Shown here piece after piece: positions 34,950-43,901 of a DNA stretch of 64,000 bases. Position numbers and translations under genes: made by a program. Position 1 is the first letter of the stretch, and each line of letters opens with the position of its first letter. The DNA is from 13-2-20CM-66-19 sp963760225 (GTDB taxonomy: Bacteria > Pseudomonadota > Gammaproteobacteria > Steroidobacterales > Steroidobacteraceae). The DNA is taken from positions 1,074,187 through 1,138,186 of the forward strand of contig CAVXCD010000002.1 in the NCBI GenBank assembly GCA_963760225.1, read 5' to 3'. The notes beneath the pieces are model-generated. The model ran no database searches. It was not told the DNA's origin and saw only the letters and a list, made by a program, of their open reading frames with translations.

Positions 34950-36638
34950 CTAGAATCCCTTGCTGAGCGCTAGCCACAGGCGCGCCGAGTTGTTGGTTCC
35001 TATCAGCGTTGGTGTCGATCCCAGCGGCGCGGCAATGCAGGCTTTGGCGTTCCACTGACCTGACCAGCTCCAGTTGAGTCCGACCCCCGCACCACTCAAG
35101 GTTGCGCTGTTGGGTCCCGCTACCCAAGCGGTATGGTTGATCGTCACGTGCTCGCGGTCGACAAAGCCTACAGCCTGTATACGTCCGTGCCAGAGTACGC
35201 CCAGATCGTGGCGCCATTCGGCGCTCGTAAGAATTCCAGTATCGGCCGACAGCGCACCCATGTCATAGGCGCGCACCGTGTAGGCGCCGCCCGCAATCAT
35301 CTTCTCCGCAGGATCCAGATTGGCGTTGCTCCATTGGCCCGATATCGCAACATACAGCGCGTCACTTGCGCTCACGTGTTGCAGGCGGGACAAATTGACA
35401 TTCCACAGCGAGAATCTGCCCCGTGTGTTGGTAGTGGCCGCATCAGCGAGCTGCGCACTCGCATCGTCAAAGCCGACGCGTCCTGAGGTCCAGTCCAGGC
35501 TCCAGGTATTGACGCCGCCGGAGAGCAGCCCATCGCGCACATCCCCGGCCAGGCTCGCCGTTCCATTGTCCAGATGGCGGTCGGTATGCAGATCACTCGC
35601 GCCGATCGCATCGTCGAGCTGCTTGTGATCGTATTGGAGCTGGCCGTAGAGATTGATGGTCGGCGTGCGCACGAACGGCTGCTTGACCCAGAGGCTCTCG
35701 ACCTCCGCGCTGCCGTGGCCATCGAGCGGCGCGAGGGTATCGCCCAGGATGTAATGCAGTGCCGAGTAAGCTCCGCCCAGACGGGTGCCCTCGCCGTTCA
35801 ACAGCGAGTCATAACTGAGGCTGCCGTAGTCCATGTCGCCCGAAGTCAGGCCCGAGAGGCTCAGCGTGTCGCCGTGCTGCATAGGGTCGATGGCGCTCAC
35901 CGTACCGCCCAGTCGTGCTCTGCCGGTATAGCGGTTACCGTCATTATCCAGCGCCGCGTTGCCGGTCAGCGCCGCTGTGGGGTCCGTCTGCACCTGCAAG
36001 TCCGAGGTGCCGACCGTCTCGCCCGGCTTCAACGTCGGGACGACGGCGACGCCCGGGATATCGGACAACAGCAGCAGCGCGTGATTGAGCGGAGCGTCGC
36101 TGATTGCCTGCCCACTTTGCAGCGGAGCAAGCGTCGCCTGCAGCAGGGGATCGACCACGCGGCTGCGATTGTCGAGAACGATCTGACCGTAGCGCGCTTC
36201 GATGATTACGATGCGCACCCTGCCGTCCTTAATGGTCTGGGCCGGGATGATCGCGCGACCCAGCGGGTAGCCGTGGCTGTGGTAGTAATCGGTGATTCGG
36301 GCGGCGACTCGACCCAATTGCGGCAGCGTGAGGCTTTTGCCTTCCGCCTCTGCAATCAGGGCGTGCAGGGTCGGGGTGTCGAATGCGGCGTTGCCCGACA
36401 GTTGAATGGCCTTGACCAGAAAGGGCGCACTCGGCGGCAGTGTGCCACCCTCTGGCTGTTCGATAGCGAGTCCCGTTCCGGTGGCAGATGGCGCGGGCGG
36501 CATGACCGGCTGCGTCTGTTGCAGGATCGAACCTGCACCAGGTACGACCGGCTCGGCAGCGTGAACGACCAGAGGCAGGAAAAGCGTAGCCAGCGCCGGC
36601 ATCAGCGGCTCTCTGGTGCGCAACCTCTTAGCGTGCAT
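34950..36638 (-). CDS. TpsB/ShlB-FhaC-type two-partner secretion transporter
   Basis: 562 residues. After a signal peptide (MPALATLFLPLVVHAAEP) comes a Pro-rich linker, a POTRA domain (FLVKAIQLSGNAAFDTPTLH to VRIVIIEARYGQI), a second POTRA-like part and a beta-barrel. The barrel contains NYG-like strands, GRARLGGTVSAID and a C-terminal Phe (LALSKGF) as expected for outer-membrane insertion. It exports the adjacent TpsA. The annotated start at 36638 overlaps tpsA by 11 bases; ATG 36602, with AGAGAG upstream and no overlap, may be the true start. Confidence 0.92.
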   Translation of the reverse strand: MHAKRLRTREPLMPALATLFLPLVVHAAEPVVPGAGSILQQTQPVMPPAPSATGTGLAIEQPEGGTLPPSAPFLVKAIQLSGNAAFDTPTLHALIAEAEGKSLTLPQLGRVAARITDYYHSHGYPLGRAIIPAQTIKDGRVRIVIIEARYGQIVLDNRSRVVDPLLQATLAPLQSGQAISDAPLNHALLLLSDIPGVAVVPTLKPGETVGTSDLQVQTDPTAALTGNAALDNDGNRYTGRARLGGTVSAIDPMQHGDTLSLSGLTSGDMDYGSLSYDSLLNGEGTRLGGAYSALHYILGDTLAPLDGHGSAEVESLWVKQPFVRTPTINLYGQLQYDHKQLDDAIGASDLHTDRHLDNGTASLAGDVRDGLLSGGVNTWSLDWTSGRVGFDDASAQLADAATTNTRGRFSLWNVNLSRLQHVSASDALYVAISGQWSNANLDPAEKMIAGGAYTVRAYDMGALSADTGILTSAEWRHDLGVLWHGRIQAVGFVDREHVTINHTAWVAGPNSATLSGAGVGLNWSWSGQWNAKACIAAPLGSTPTLIGTNNSARLWLALSKGF

Positions 36639-39600
36639 TCACGTCGACCACGTTGTCCGGCAGCTTCACCCCGCCGCACACGATCCGCAAAGACGGGACC
36701 ATCGCGTTGATAACTGCTCTGTTATCCATGACGATGCCGTTGCCGGGAACGTCCGCGCAGTTGACTCCGTGATCGGACTCCAAGCTTTGCGCCATGGCGA
36801 CGTCCGGGTTGAGGACCGCCACTTGGATGCTCGTCTGCGAGGAGAGCAGCTCGGCCTCGAGCGTGCCCGCCGCAGTCTGGGCCTGACCCAACGTCGCCGC
36901 ATCGGGGCCCGATAACGGCGGAATCACCGGCGGGATCACCGGCGGAACTACTGGCGGAATCACCGGCGGAATCACCGGCGGAATCACCGGCGAACTGCCG
37001 CTTTGCAATGTCAGCGCAGTGGCATCGCCAGGTGCCTCGACGAACACGTAGTTCGTGGCCGTGAGACCGCCGCCGTCTATGGCGTAGTGCCCGGGCGGAC
37101 TGCCGGCTGCCGCGGTCGTGGTCCAAACCAAGACGCCAGCGGTGGCATTGGCCTGGTTGTCGGCCAACACGAATCCGCTCAATGTGCCGGATAGGCCTGA
37201 CGGGGTCTGTCCGGCAGTGAAGGTTGCCGCTGCCGCGGTGTACGTCAGCGTCGCCGGCGTGATGTTCGCGAACAGGCTCAGCGGCTCGGTCAGCGTGTAG
37301 TTGGCGGCGCTGACACCCCCGAGACTATCGCTCGCCGTAACGGCAATGCCGGTGCCGACAGTCTTCGATGCGAAGCTGCCCGCTTGGGTCAAAGTCACGG
37401 TGTCGCCGCTGAAGACGCCTACCAGAGTTCCGCCCGTCAGGGTGGCGGCCGTGCTGCCGTTATAGACTTTGTTGCCCGCCGACTCACTGGTCACTGTCAG
37501 CGCCAGCTGCCCGACCGTGTAGTTGCCCGTGACACCGGCGAAGGTGTAATCACCGGCATCGGCCCCCGTGAGGCCGCTGACGCTCTCGATGCCCGTGTAG
37601 CTGCCAGCGTTGAGATGCCCGCTGGTGCTGGTGTGGCCGGTGGTATTCACCGCCACCGTACCGGCGCTGACCAGATCCCCGCTGAGCACTCCACTGAGCG
37701 TCGCCGCTCCAGGAGCGAGTGCGGCGCCGTAGACTGAAGAGCCGGTCGCGATCGTACCGCTCAGCGCCAGCTGCCCGACCGTGTAGTTGCCCGTCACACC
37801 GGCAAAGGTGTAATCACCGGCATCGGCCCCCGTGAGGCCGCTGACGCTCTCGATGCCGGTGTAGCTGCCGGCGTTAAGATGCCCGCTGGTGCTGGTGTGA
37901 CCGGTGGTGTTCACCGCCACCGTACCGGCGCTGACGAGATCCCCGCTGAGCACTCCACTGAGCGTCGCCGCTCCAGGAGCGAGTGCGGCGCCGTAGACTG
38001 AAGAGCCGGTCGCAATCGTACCGCTCAGCGCCAGCTGCCCGACCGTGTAGTTGCCCGTCACACCGGCAAAGGTGTAATCACCGGCATCGGCCCCCGTGAG
38101 GCCGCTGACGCTCTCGATGCCCGTGTAGCTGCCGGCGTTAAGATGCCCGCTGGTGCTGGTGTGACCGGTGGTGTTCACCGCCACCGTACCGGCGCTGACC
38201 AGATCCCCGCTGAGCACTCCACTGAGCGTCGCCGCTCCAGGAGCGAGTGCGGCGCCGTAGACTGAAGAGCCGGTCGCAATCGTGCCGCTCAGCGCCAGCT
38301 GCCCGACCGTGTAGTTGCCCGTGACACCGGCAAAGGTGTAATCACCGGCATCGGCCCCCGTGAGGCCGCTGACGCTCTCGATGCCCGTGTAGGTGCCAGC
38401 GTTGAGATGCCCGCTGGTGCTGGTGTGACCGGTGGTATTCACCGCCACCGTACCGGCGCTGACGAGATCCCCGCTGAGCACTCCACTGAGCGTCGCCGCT
38501 CCAGGAGCGAGTGCGGCGCCGTAGATCGAAGAACCGGTCGCGATCGTACCGCTCAGCGCCAGCTGCCCGACCGTGTAGTTGCCCGTGACACCGGCGAAGG
38601 TGTAATCACCGGCATCGGCCCCCGTGAGGCCGCTGACGCTCTCGATGCCCGTGTAGCTGCCAGCGTTGAGATGCCCGCTGGTGCTGGTGTGGCCGGTGGT
38701 ATTCACCGCCACCGTACCGGCGCTGACCAGATCCCCGCTGAGCACTCCACTGAGCGTCGCCGCTCCAGGAGCGAGTGCGGCGCCGTAGACTGAAGAGCCG
38801 GTCGCGATCGTACCGCTCAGCGCCAGCTGCCCGACCGTGTAGTTGCCCGTCACACCGGCAAAGGTGTAATCACCGGCATCGGCCCCCGTGAGGCCGCTGA
38901 CGCTCTCGATGCCGGTGTAGCTGCCGGCGTTAAGATGCCCGCTGGTGCTGGTGTGACCGGTGGTGTTCACCGCCACCGTACCGGCGCTGACGAGATCCCC
39001 GCTGAGCACTCCACTGAGCGTCGCCGCTCCAGGAGCGAGTGCGGCGCCGTAGACTGAAGAGCCGGTCGCAATCGTACCGCTCAGCGCCAGCTGCCCGACC
39101 GTGTAGTTGCCCGTCACACCGGCAAAGGTGTAATCACCGGCATCGGCCCCCGTGAGGCCGCTGACGCTCTCGATGCCCGTGTAGCTGCCAGCGTTGAGAT
39201 GCCCGCTGGTGCTGGTGTGACCGGTGGTATTCACCGCCACCGTACCGGCGCTGACGAGATCCCCGCTGAGCACTCCACTGAGCGTCGCCGCTCCAGGAGC
39301 GAGTGCGGCGCCGTAGATCGAAGAACCGGTCGCGATCGTACCGCTCAGCGCCAGCTGCCCGACCGTGTAGTTGCCCGTGACACCGGCGAAGGTGTAATCA
39401 CCGGCATCGGCCCCCGTGAGGCCGCTGACGCTCTCGATGCCCGTGTAGCTGCCAGCGTTAAGATGCCCGCTGGTGCTGGTGTGGCCGGTGGTGTTCACCG
39501 CCACGGTACCGGCGCTGACGAGATCGCCGCTGAGCACTCCACTGAGCGTCGCCGCTCCAGGAGCGAGTGCGGCGCCGTAGACTGAAGAGCCGGTCGCAAT

Positions 39601-42600
39601 CGTGCCGCTCAGCGCCAGCTGCCCGACCGTGTAGTTGCCCGTGACACCGGCAAAGGTGTAATCACCGGCATCAGCCCCCGTGAGGCCGCTGACGCTCTCG
39701 ATGCCCGTGTAGCTGCCAGCGTTGAGATGCCCGCTGGTGCTGGTGTTGCCAGCGGTGTTTACCACCACCGTGGCGCTCAGCTGGTCAGATCCGACCAGAT
39801 TGGTGAAGGTCACGGCCCCGGGATTAAGCGCCGAGCCATAGACCGAAGAACCGGTCGCGATCGTGCCGGTCAGCGCCAGCGGGTCAATCGTCAGCGTGCC
39901 GTTAGCGTAGCTAATGATGTATCCGCCCTGGTTGGAGTACAGCCCACCTGGTGCGATGACGTAGCTGCCGACATTGGTCGCGGTTTGTGCAGTGCCGCTG
40001 TAGCTCACTGTGCCGAGCAGGTTAGCGCTGGGCGTGACCGAATAGCTCACGCCAAATGCCGGGGTGGCCTGACCGTACGTCCTGATGATGTTGTTCGCTG
40101 TCACCGTCAGCGGGGTCATGAAACCGCTCAGAAGAGGAAAGGTGAGTCCGTCATACATCACCCACGTGTTGACGAAGTCCCACGCCGGGTTGTCCGGGTA
40201 GTTGGCTGCGGTCGCCGAAACAAAATTGGCTTGCGTCATCATCTGGGCGGTGGTCATGCCAACGCCACCGCCAGCTGAAATTTGCACAAGCGACGTCGTT
40301 TTGTCCCAGTAGCTATCGGTAACCACGCCTACGCCACTACTCCCGAGCAGCGCGCCGACGCTAGCGCCGGTTCCGCTGACGCCCCCGGCAGCATAGGAAT
40401 TGGTTACGGTGCCTGAAGTGTTGCTCCCGATCAGACCGCCGACACCCGCGCCGGTACCCCCGTTCACGTTGCCCGTGGCGTAGCTGTTGCTGATCGGCCC
40501 TGATGTGCTGCTTCCAATCAGCCCGCCGGTGCCGGCAGCGCCGTTTATGCTGCCCGTGGCGTAGCTGTCGGTGATCGCTCCTGATGTGCTGCTGCCGATC
40601 AAGCCGCCGGTGCCAGCAGCGCCGCTGACGCTCCCCGTCGAGTAGCTGTCGCTGATTGCGCCGCTTGTGTTGCTCCCGACCAAGCCGCCAGCGCCGGCAG
40701 CCCCGCTGACGCTCCCCGTCGAGTAGCTGTCGCTGATTGCGCCGGTTGTGTTGGATCCGACGAGGCCGCCGGTCCCGGCAGCGCCGTTCACGGGACCCGT
40801 GGTATAGCTGCCGCTGATGGCAACGCCGGCCCCATTGTTTCCGACCAATCCGCCGGTCCCCGCCCCACCGGTCACACTGTCACCAACCAGGCCCACGTTG
40901 CGGATGGTGGCACCGCTGCCGGTGGCACCGAACAGACCAACATTGGGCGTCGTCAGACTGATCGTGAGATTGCTGATCGTGTGACCCAACCCGTCAAAGA
41001 TTCCGGTAAAGGGCGTCCCGAGCGTACCGATTGGCGTGAAGCCTGCGCCTGCCTGCCAGCCGGCAGTCGCGGCAGCATTGATGTTGCTGCCTAACACGTA
41101 ATCCCCGGACAGGAGCACGTTGATTCCCTGCAAGTCCGTACCGGTCACGCTGCCGGACAAGCCGAGGGTGTTGATCACGGTGTAGTTCGTGCCCGCGATA
41201 GACAGGCTCGGCGTCGTTCCGGGCAACGTGATCGACACGCCGCTGTGCAGAATGTAGATTCCGGTCCCGCTCGCCGTTGCGGCACCGTTCGCGGTATTAG
41301 GATTGATGATGAGGCCGGCGGTGTTGCCGGTAGCTGTGATGTTGGCGTTGATATTGACGTTGTTGGAGGCAGTGAGCGTCAAGGCGGTGTTCGCATTCCA
41401 CGCGACTGCATCGTTCACATTCACATTCCCCGGTCCCGCCGTAAGCCCGGCGCTGCTTTCCACCACCACGGGGGTCGTGCCGAGTTCGGTCGACAGCGCC
41501 GCCCCCGTCATATCCCCGCCGCTGGCTGCGATGGTGAAGTCCTGCGGATCGATAAGCCAGCTCCCGTACCGCCCCATTACCGCGGCGGTCGTGACTTTGG
41601 CGCCCGCGGCCACTTCGACGTGCGTCGCAGAGGTATCGATGAAGCCGCCGTTGCCGCCGTTCGGCGCAGAGGCATCGAGAGCGCCGCCGACATTGACGGT
41701 GCCTGCCGTCATGCCGCCCAGCAAGGTGATGGTGCCGTCATGATTTTCCACGGTGCGCGCTTCGATCACGCCCGTGTTGTTGACCACGCTGGCGACCAGC
41801 GCATCTTTGGCGCCGGCTGTCATGATGACCTGTCCGCCGTCAGCCCGGATCAGGCCGCCGTTTTCAGCAAGACTTTGCCAGACGCTCTGATCCACCTGCA
41901 AACGCACAAGACTGTTGTCGCTGAACGTGAGCGTTGCGGCGCTGCCGGCTGCCAGAGCGACGGTGCCGAGCTGGGCGGTGATTGCACCCTGGTTGCTGAC
42001 ATGACTACCGAGCAGCACCACATAGCCGCCCGGGTCAGTGTTGATCGTGCCCTCGTTGACGACGCTCGCAGTACTGTCGCCGCTGAATAACTTGGCATCG
42101 GCATCGGAGCCGGGGGCATTCAGATTCAGCGTTGCGGCCACCACGCCACCGACGTTGACCTGCGCGCCGGGCCCAAACAGGATGCCGTTCGGATTGATCA
42201 GAAACACCTGACCGTTGGCGTTCAAGTGCCCAAGGATCTGCGTGCCATTGGTGTCGAAGATGCGGTTAACCGCAATCGCACTGGCCGATGGCTGGATGAA
42301 GTCCACGGTCTCTTGCGGTGCGATGTTGAAGCTTGTCCAGGTCAGCGAGAGCTTTGGGCTCCCCTGCGTAATGGTAGTAATGGCGCCGGACTGAGCGATG
42401 TTGCCTGAACCGGCGGTAATCTGTCCGCCGGAAGGTCCACCCGCGTGCGCATAGGCTGCCCCCAGTGACAGCGTCGCCGCGAGCAGCTTGCGTGAGGCTC
42501 GCTTGCCCCGCCCGCGTGTGTTTTCTGCCACTGGGATCCAGACATTGCGTACCGTGCTCCAGATCAGACGGTAGACGTGATTCATCGACGCATGGCGATT

Positions 42601-42603
42601 CAT
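36628..42603 (-). CDS. large TpsA exoprotein (filamentous-haemagglutinin-like adhesin)
   Basis: 1991 residues. The first 60 residues are an extended signal (ESPR: MNHVYRLIWSTVRNVW, then AGG cleavage region). Residues 65-330 form the TPS secretion domain with NPNGILFGPGAQVNVGG. From about 575 to 770 lie seven or so GLUG-type repeats (GGLVGSNTSGAISDSYSTGS). An MBG domain at about 820-900 precedes nine 88-residue YDG/MBG-like units, eight of them almost identical, then a YDG domain and another MBG-like one. A PPVIPPVIPP linker and a tail with the only two cysteines (C1949, C1976) end the protein. Start 42603 has AAGGGG upstream; ESPR similarity would also allow 42585. Confidence 0.9.
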   Translation of the reverse strand: MNRHASMNHVYRLIWSTVRNVWIPVAENTRGRGKRASRKLLAATLSLGAAYAHAGGPSGGQITAGSGNIAQSGAITTITQGSPKLSLTWTSFNIAPQETVDFIQPSASAIAVNRIFDTNGTQILGHLNANGQVFLINPNGILFGPGAQVNVGGVVAATLNLNAPGSDADAKLFSGDSTASVVNEGTINTDPGGYVVLLGSHVSNQGAITAQLGTVALAAGSAATLTFSDNSLVRLQVDQSVWQSLAENGGLIRADGGQVIMTAGAKDALVASVVNNTGVIEARTVENHDGTITLLGGMTAGTVNVGGALDASAPNGGNGGFIDTSATHVEVAAGAKVTTAAVMGRYGSWLIDPQDFTIAASGGDMTGAALSTELGTTPVVVESSAGLTAGPGNVNVNDAVAWNANTALTLTASNNVNINANITATGNTAGLIINPNTANGAATASGTGIYILHSGVSITLPGTTPSLSIAGTNYTVINTLGLSGSVTGTDLQGINVLLSGDYVLGSNINAAATAGWQAGAGFTPIGTLGTPFTGIFDGLGHTISNLTISLTTPNVGLFGATGSGATIRNVGLVGDSVTGGAGTGGLVGNNGAGVAISGSYTTGPVNGAAGTGGLVGSNTTGAISDSYSTGSVSGAAGAGGLVGSNTSGAISDSYSTGSVSGAAGTGGLIGSSTSGAITDSYATGSINGAAGTGGLIGSSTSGPISNSYATGNVNGGTGAGVGGLIGSNTSGTVTNSYAAGGVSGTGASVGALLGSSGVGVVTDSYWDKTTSLVQISAGGGVGMTTAQMMTQANFVSATAANYPDNPAWDFVNTWVMYDGLTFPLLSGFMTPLTVTANNIIRTYGQATPAFGVSYSVTPSANLLGTVSYSGTAQTATNVGSYVIAPGGLYSNQGGYIISYANGTLTIDPLALTGTIATGSSVYGSALNPGAVTFTNLVGSDQLSATVVVNTAGNTSTSGHLNAGSYTGIESVSGLTGADAGDYTFAGVTGNYTVGQLALSGTIATGSSVYGAALAPGAATLSGVLSGDLVSAGTVAVNTTGHTSTSGHLNAGSYTGIESVSGLTGADAGDYTFAGVTGNYTVGQLALSGTIATGSSIYGAALAPGAATLSGVLSGDLVSAGTVAVNTTGHTSTSGHLNAGSYTGIESVSGLTGADAGDYTFAGVTGNYTVGQLALSGTIATGSSVYGAALAPGAATLSGVLSGDLVSAGTVAVNTTGHTSTSGHLNAGSYTGIESVSGLTGADAGDYTFAGVTGNYTVGQLALSGTIATGSSVYGAALAPGAATLSGVLSGDLVSAGTVAVNTTGHTSTSGHLNAGSYTGIESVSGLTGADAGDYTFAGVTGNYTVGQLALSGTIATGSSIYGAALAPGAATLSGVLSGDLVSAGTVAVNTTGHTSTSGHLNAGTYTGIESVSGLTGADAGDYTFAGVTGNYTVGQLALSGTIATGSSVYGAALAPGAATLSGVLSGDLVSAGTVAVNTTGHTSTSGHLNAGSYTGIESVSGLTGADAGDYTFAGVTGNYTVGQLALSGTIATGSSVYGAALAPGAATLSGVLSGDLVSAGTVAVNTTGHTSTSGHLNAGSYTGIESVSGLTGADAGDYTFAGVTGNYTVGQLALSGTIATGSSVYGAALAPGAATLSGVLSGDLVSAGTVAVNTTGHTSTSGHLNAGSYTGIESVSGLTGADAGDYTFAGVTGNYTVGQLALTVTSESAGNKVYNGSTAATLTGGTLVGVFSGDTVTLTQAGSFASKTVGTGIAVTASDSLGGVSAANYTLTEPLSLFANITPATLTYTAAAATFTAGQTPSGLSGTLSGFVLADNQANATAGVLVWTTTAAAGSPPGHYAIDGGGLTATNYVFVEAPGDATALTLQSGSSPVIPPVIPPVIPPVVPPVIPPVIPPLSGPDAATLGQAQTAAGTLEAELLSSQTSIQVAVLNPDVAMAQSLESDHGVNCADVPGNGIVMDNRAVINAMVPSLRIVCGGVKLPDNVVDVNAR
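36912..36992 (-). repeat. short tandem repeat coding the Pro-Val linker of TpsA
   Basis: Repeats of about 12-15 bases (unit GGCGGAATCACC and variants on the plus strand) encode PPVIPPVIPP. The stretch is likely a stiff polyproline spacer before the C-terminal cysteine tail. Confidence 0.7.
37501..39877 (-). repeat. nine tandem 264-bp units inside tpsA
   Basis: The period is exactly 264 bases (for example 37501 and 37765 begin the same segment), which equals 88 residues. Eight units are nearly identical in DNA and the ninth (near 39750-39877) is diverged. Small variants mark the units: GACTGAAGAG versus GATCGAAGAA, and GCGATCGTACC versus GCAATCGTACC or GCAATCGTGCC. Reading from 37.7 to 39.6 kb these markers give the order A B C D A B D C. 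Confidence 0.92.
40310..40870 (-). repeat. GLUG-repeat region of tpsA
   Basis: Tandem units of about 75-80 bases encode the Gly-rich GLUG motif (GGLVGSN, GGLIGSS and variants followed by DSYSTGSVSGAAG). At least six units are visible. They are far less alike in DNA than the 264-bp units. Confidence 0.75.
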
Positions 42604-43331
42604 TGAGCTATCCCCTTGCGGAGGAGTTTTTGGCCATGCCCCGCGCGTGCTTCAGTCATTGAACACCTGGTCTCCCCGGAAGGATCGGGCAGCACTTATT
42701 CCCGAGCGAATTGGTTGAATTGCCATGTATCTCCCTGGCAGCAAGGCGGCTCTGTTCGGTGGCAGACGTACCGGCGGCTATCGGGTAACCCCCCGCATCA
42801 ATCTGTGACACGCCACACGTTCGTTACCGTTGAAGGGCCGATTAACGCCGTTGGCCCGAGTATTCCGTTGGGTTGCTGCTCGTGCGGCGTTGTGCTCGCG
42901 AAGCACGAGGATCTCAACGCGTGCAACGGCGCAGCTCCAGAGACACCAATCAGAAAGACTGTTCCGGATCCTCCGGAGGTTCTGCGGCTGAGACGACGCG
43001 GTTCTGGCTTTCTTGCGTCACACGGTGGACTTTACGTCGCCAACGATGTGGCCGACGAGGGACCGCTCACAGAGCTGATCCCCGTGCCCATTGCGAATGG
43101 CATCACTTCGAGAGCCGCATAGCGGATCAACTCGCGACGTAACGCGAAGTAGGCTTGCATCGTCATCCGACGCGGTGTCACCGTCGCCGAGATCGCACGC
43201 CGACTGGGATCAGATCGGGCAGCCAGGGTTTCGTGAATGGTCCCCGCCGGCCGAACATGGTAGAAATTATTCGTGGAAAGGGAGGGACTCGAACCCTCGA
43301 CCCCTGCCTGACGAACGAACGGAGACAGACG
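42604..43331. other. spacer between tpsA and the VOC gene, with relic C
   Basis: 728 bases. The left part is the tpsA promoter/leader, and the right part contains the tRNA relic C at 43274-43305. Frames in this stretch are short or shadow-like, and no gene is supported. Confidence 0.5.
43274..43305 (-). other. tRNA 3'-end relic C
   Basis: The minus strand reads GGGGTCGAGGGTTCGAGTCC then CTCCCTTTCCACG: variable loop, T-arm and acceptor. The CCA end is altered to CACGA. It is identical to relic E over about 28 bases and diverges beyond the variable loop. Confidence 0.7.
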
Positions 43332-43820
43332 ATGGCCAGGAACGTGATTTGTCTTTGGTATGACGGCACAGCAGAGGATGCCGCCAGGTTCTACGCTCAG
43401 ACCTTCCCGGACAGCACCGTGACAGCGGTCCACCACGCACCGAACGACTACCCGGGCGGCAAACAGGGACAGGTGCTCACAGTCGAGTTTACGGTACTTG
43501 GAGTGCCCTGCCTCGGCCTCAATGGCGGGCCGGTGTTCAAGCACTCTGAAGCCTTCTCATTTCAGATCGTCACCGACAACCAGGCCGAGACGGACCGCTA
43601 CTGGAACGCGATCATCAGCAACGGCGGCACCGAGAGCGCCTGCGGATGGTGCAAGGACAGGTGGGGCTTGTCCTGGCAGATCACCCCGCGGACGCTGCTC
43701 GACGCAACGACCGATCCCGACCGTGCGGCCGCCAAGCGCGCGTTCGAGGCGATGATGAAAATGAAAAAGATCGACATCGCCGCCATCGAAGCGGCACGGC
43801 GCGGACCTGCTCGCGCTTAG
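43332..43820 (+). CDS. VOC protein, PhnB/3-demethylubiquinone methyltransferase-like
   Basis: 162 residues from ATG 43332; an upstream extension in the same frame only translates the tRNA relic. The start NVICLWYDGTAEDAARFYAQTFPDSTV and the end GWCKDRWGLSWQITPRTLLD are the hallmarks of the PhnB-like (YjdN) branch of VOC proteins. These lack a known enzyme activity in most cases. An 82-base gap separates it from iolC. Confidence 0.88.
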   Translation: MARNVICLWYDGTAEDAARFYAQTFPDSTVTAVHHAPNDYPGGKQGQVLTVEFTVLGVPCLGLNGGPVFKHSEAFSFQIVTDNQAETDRYWNAIISNGGTESACGWCKDRWGLSWQITPRTLLDATTDPDRAAAKRAFEAMMKMKKIDIAAIEAARRGPARA

Positions 43821-43901
43821 AGCACGCGTAGAGCAGGTCATGCGATACTCGCCGCGCCGGACCCGCTCACGCCGCGCGGATCGCACATTTGCGGACCACA
43901 A

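Noticed and set aside
37501..39877. CRISPR-like array from the regular spacing
   Set aside because: Units of 264 bases are contiguous, coding and lack variable spacers; they are protein repeats.
37384..40278. Plus-strand frames inside tpsA (for example 38407-38793 and 39199-39585)
   Set aside because: They are repeated only because the underlying tpsA DNA is repeated, and have no ribosome sites or family features.
42604..42840. Possible cyclic-di-GMP (GEMM-I) riboswitch upstream of tpsA, from GCGGGGGGTTACCCGAT on the minus strand
   Set aside because: Only the 3' segment loosely resembles the consensus; the conserved 5' half with GGCAAACC, GAAA and the GGGACGCAAAGCC strand is missing.
42616..43122. 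168-residue plus-strand frame next to tpsA
   Set aside because: No ribosome site, no recognisable domain, and its composition is that of random GC-rich DNA in the tpsA leader.
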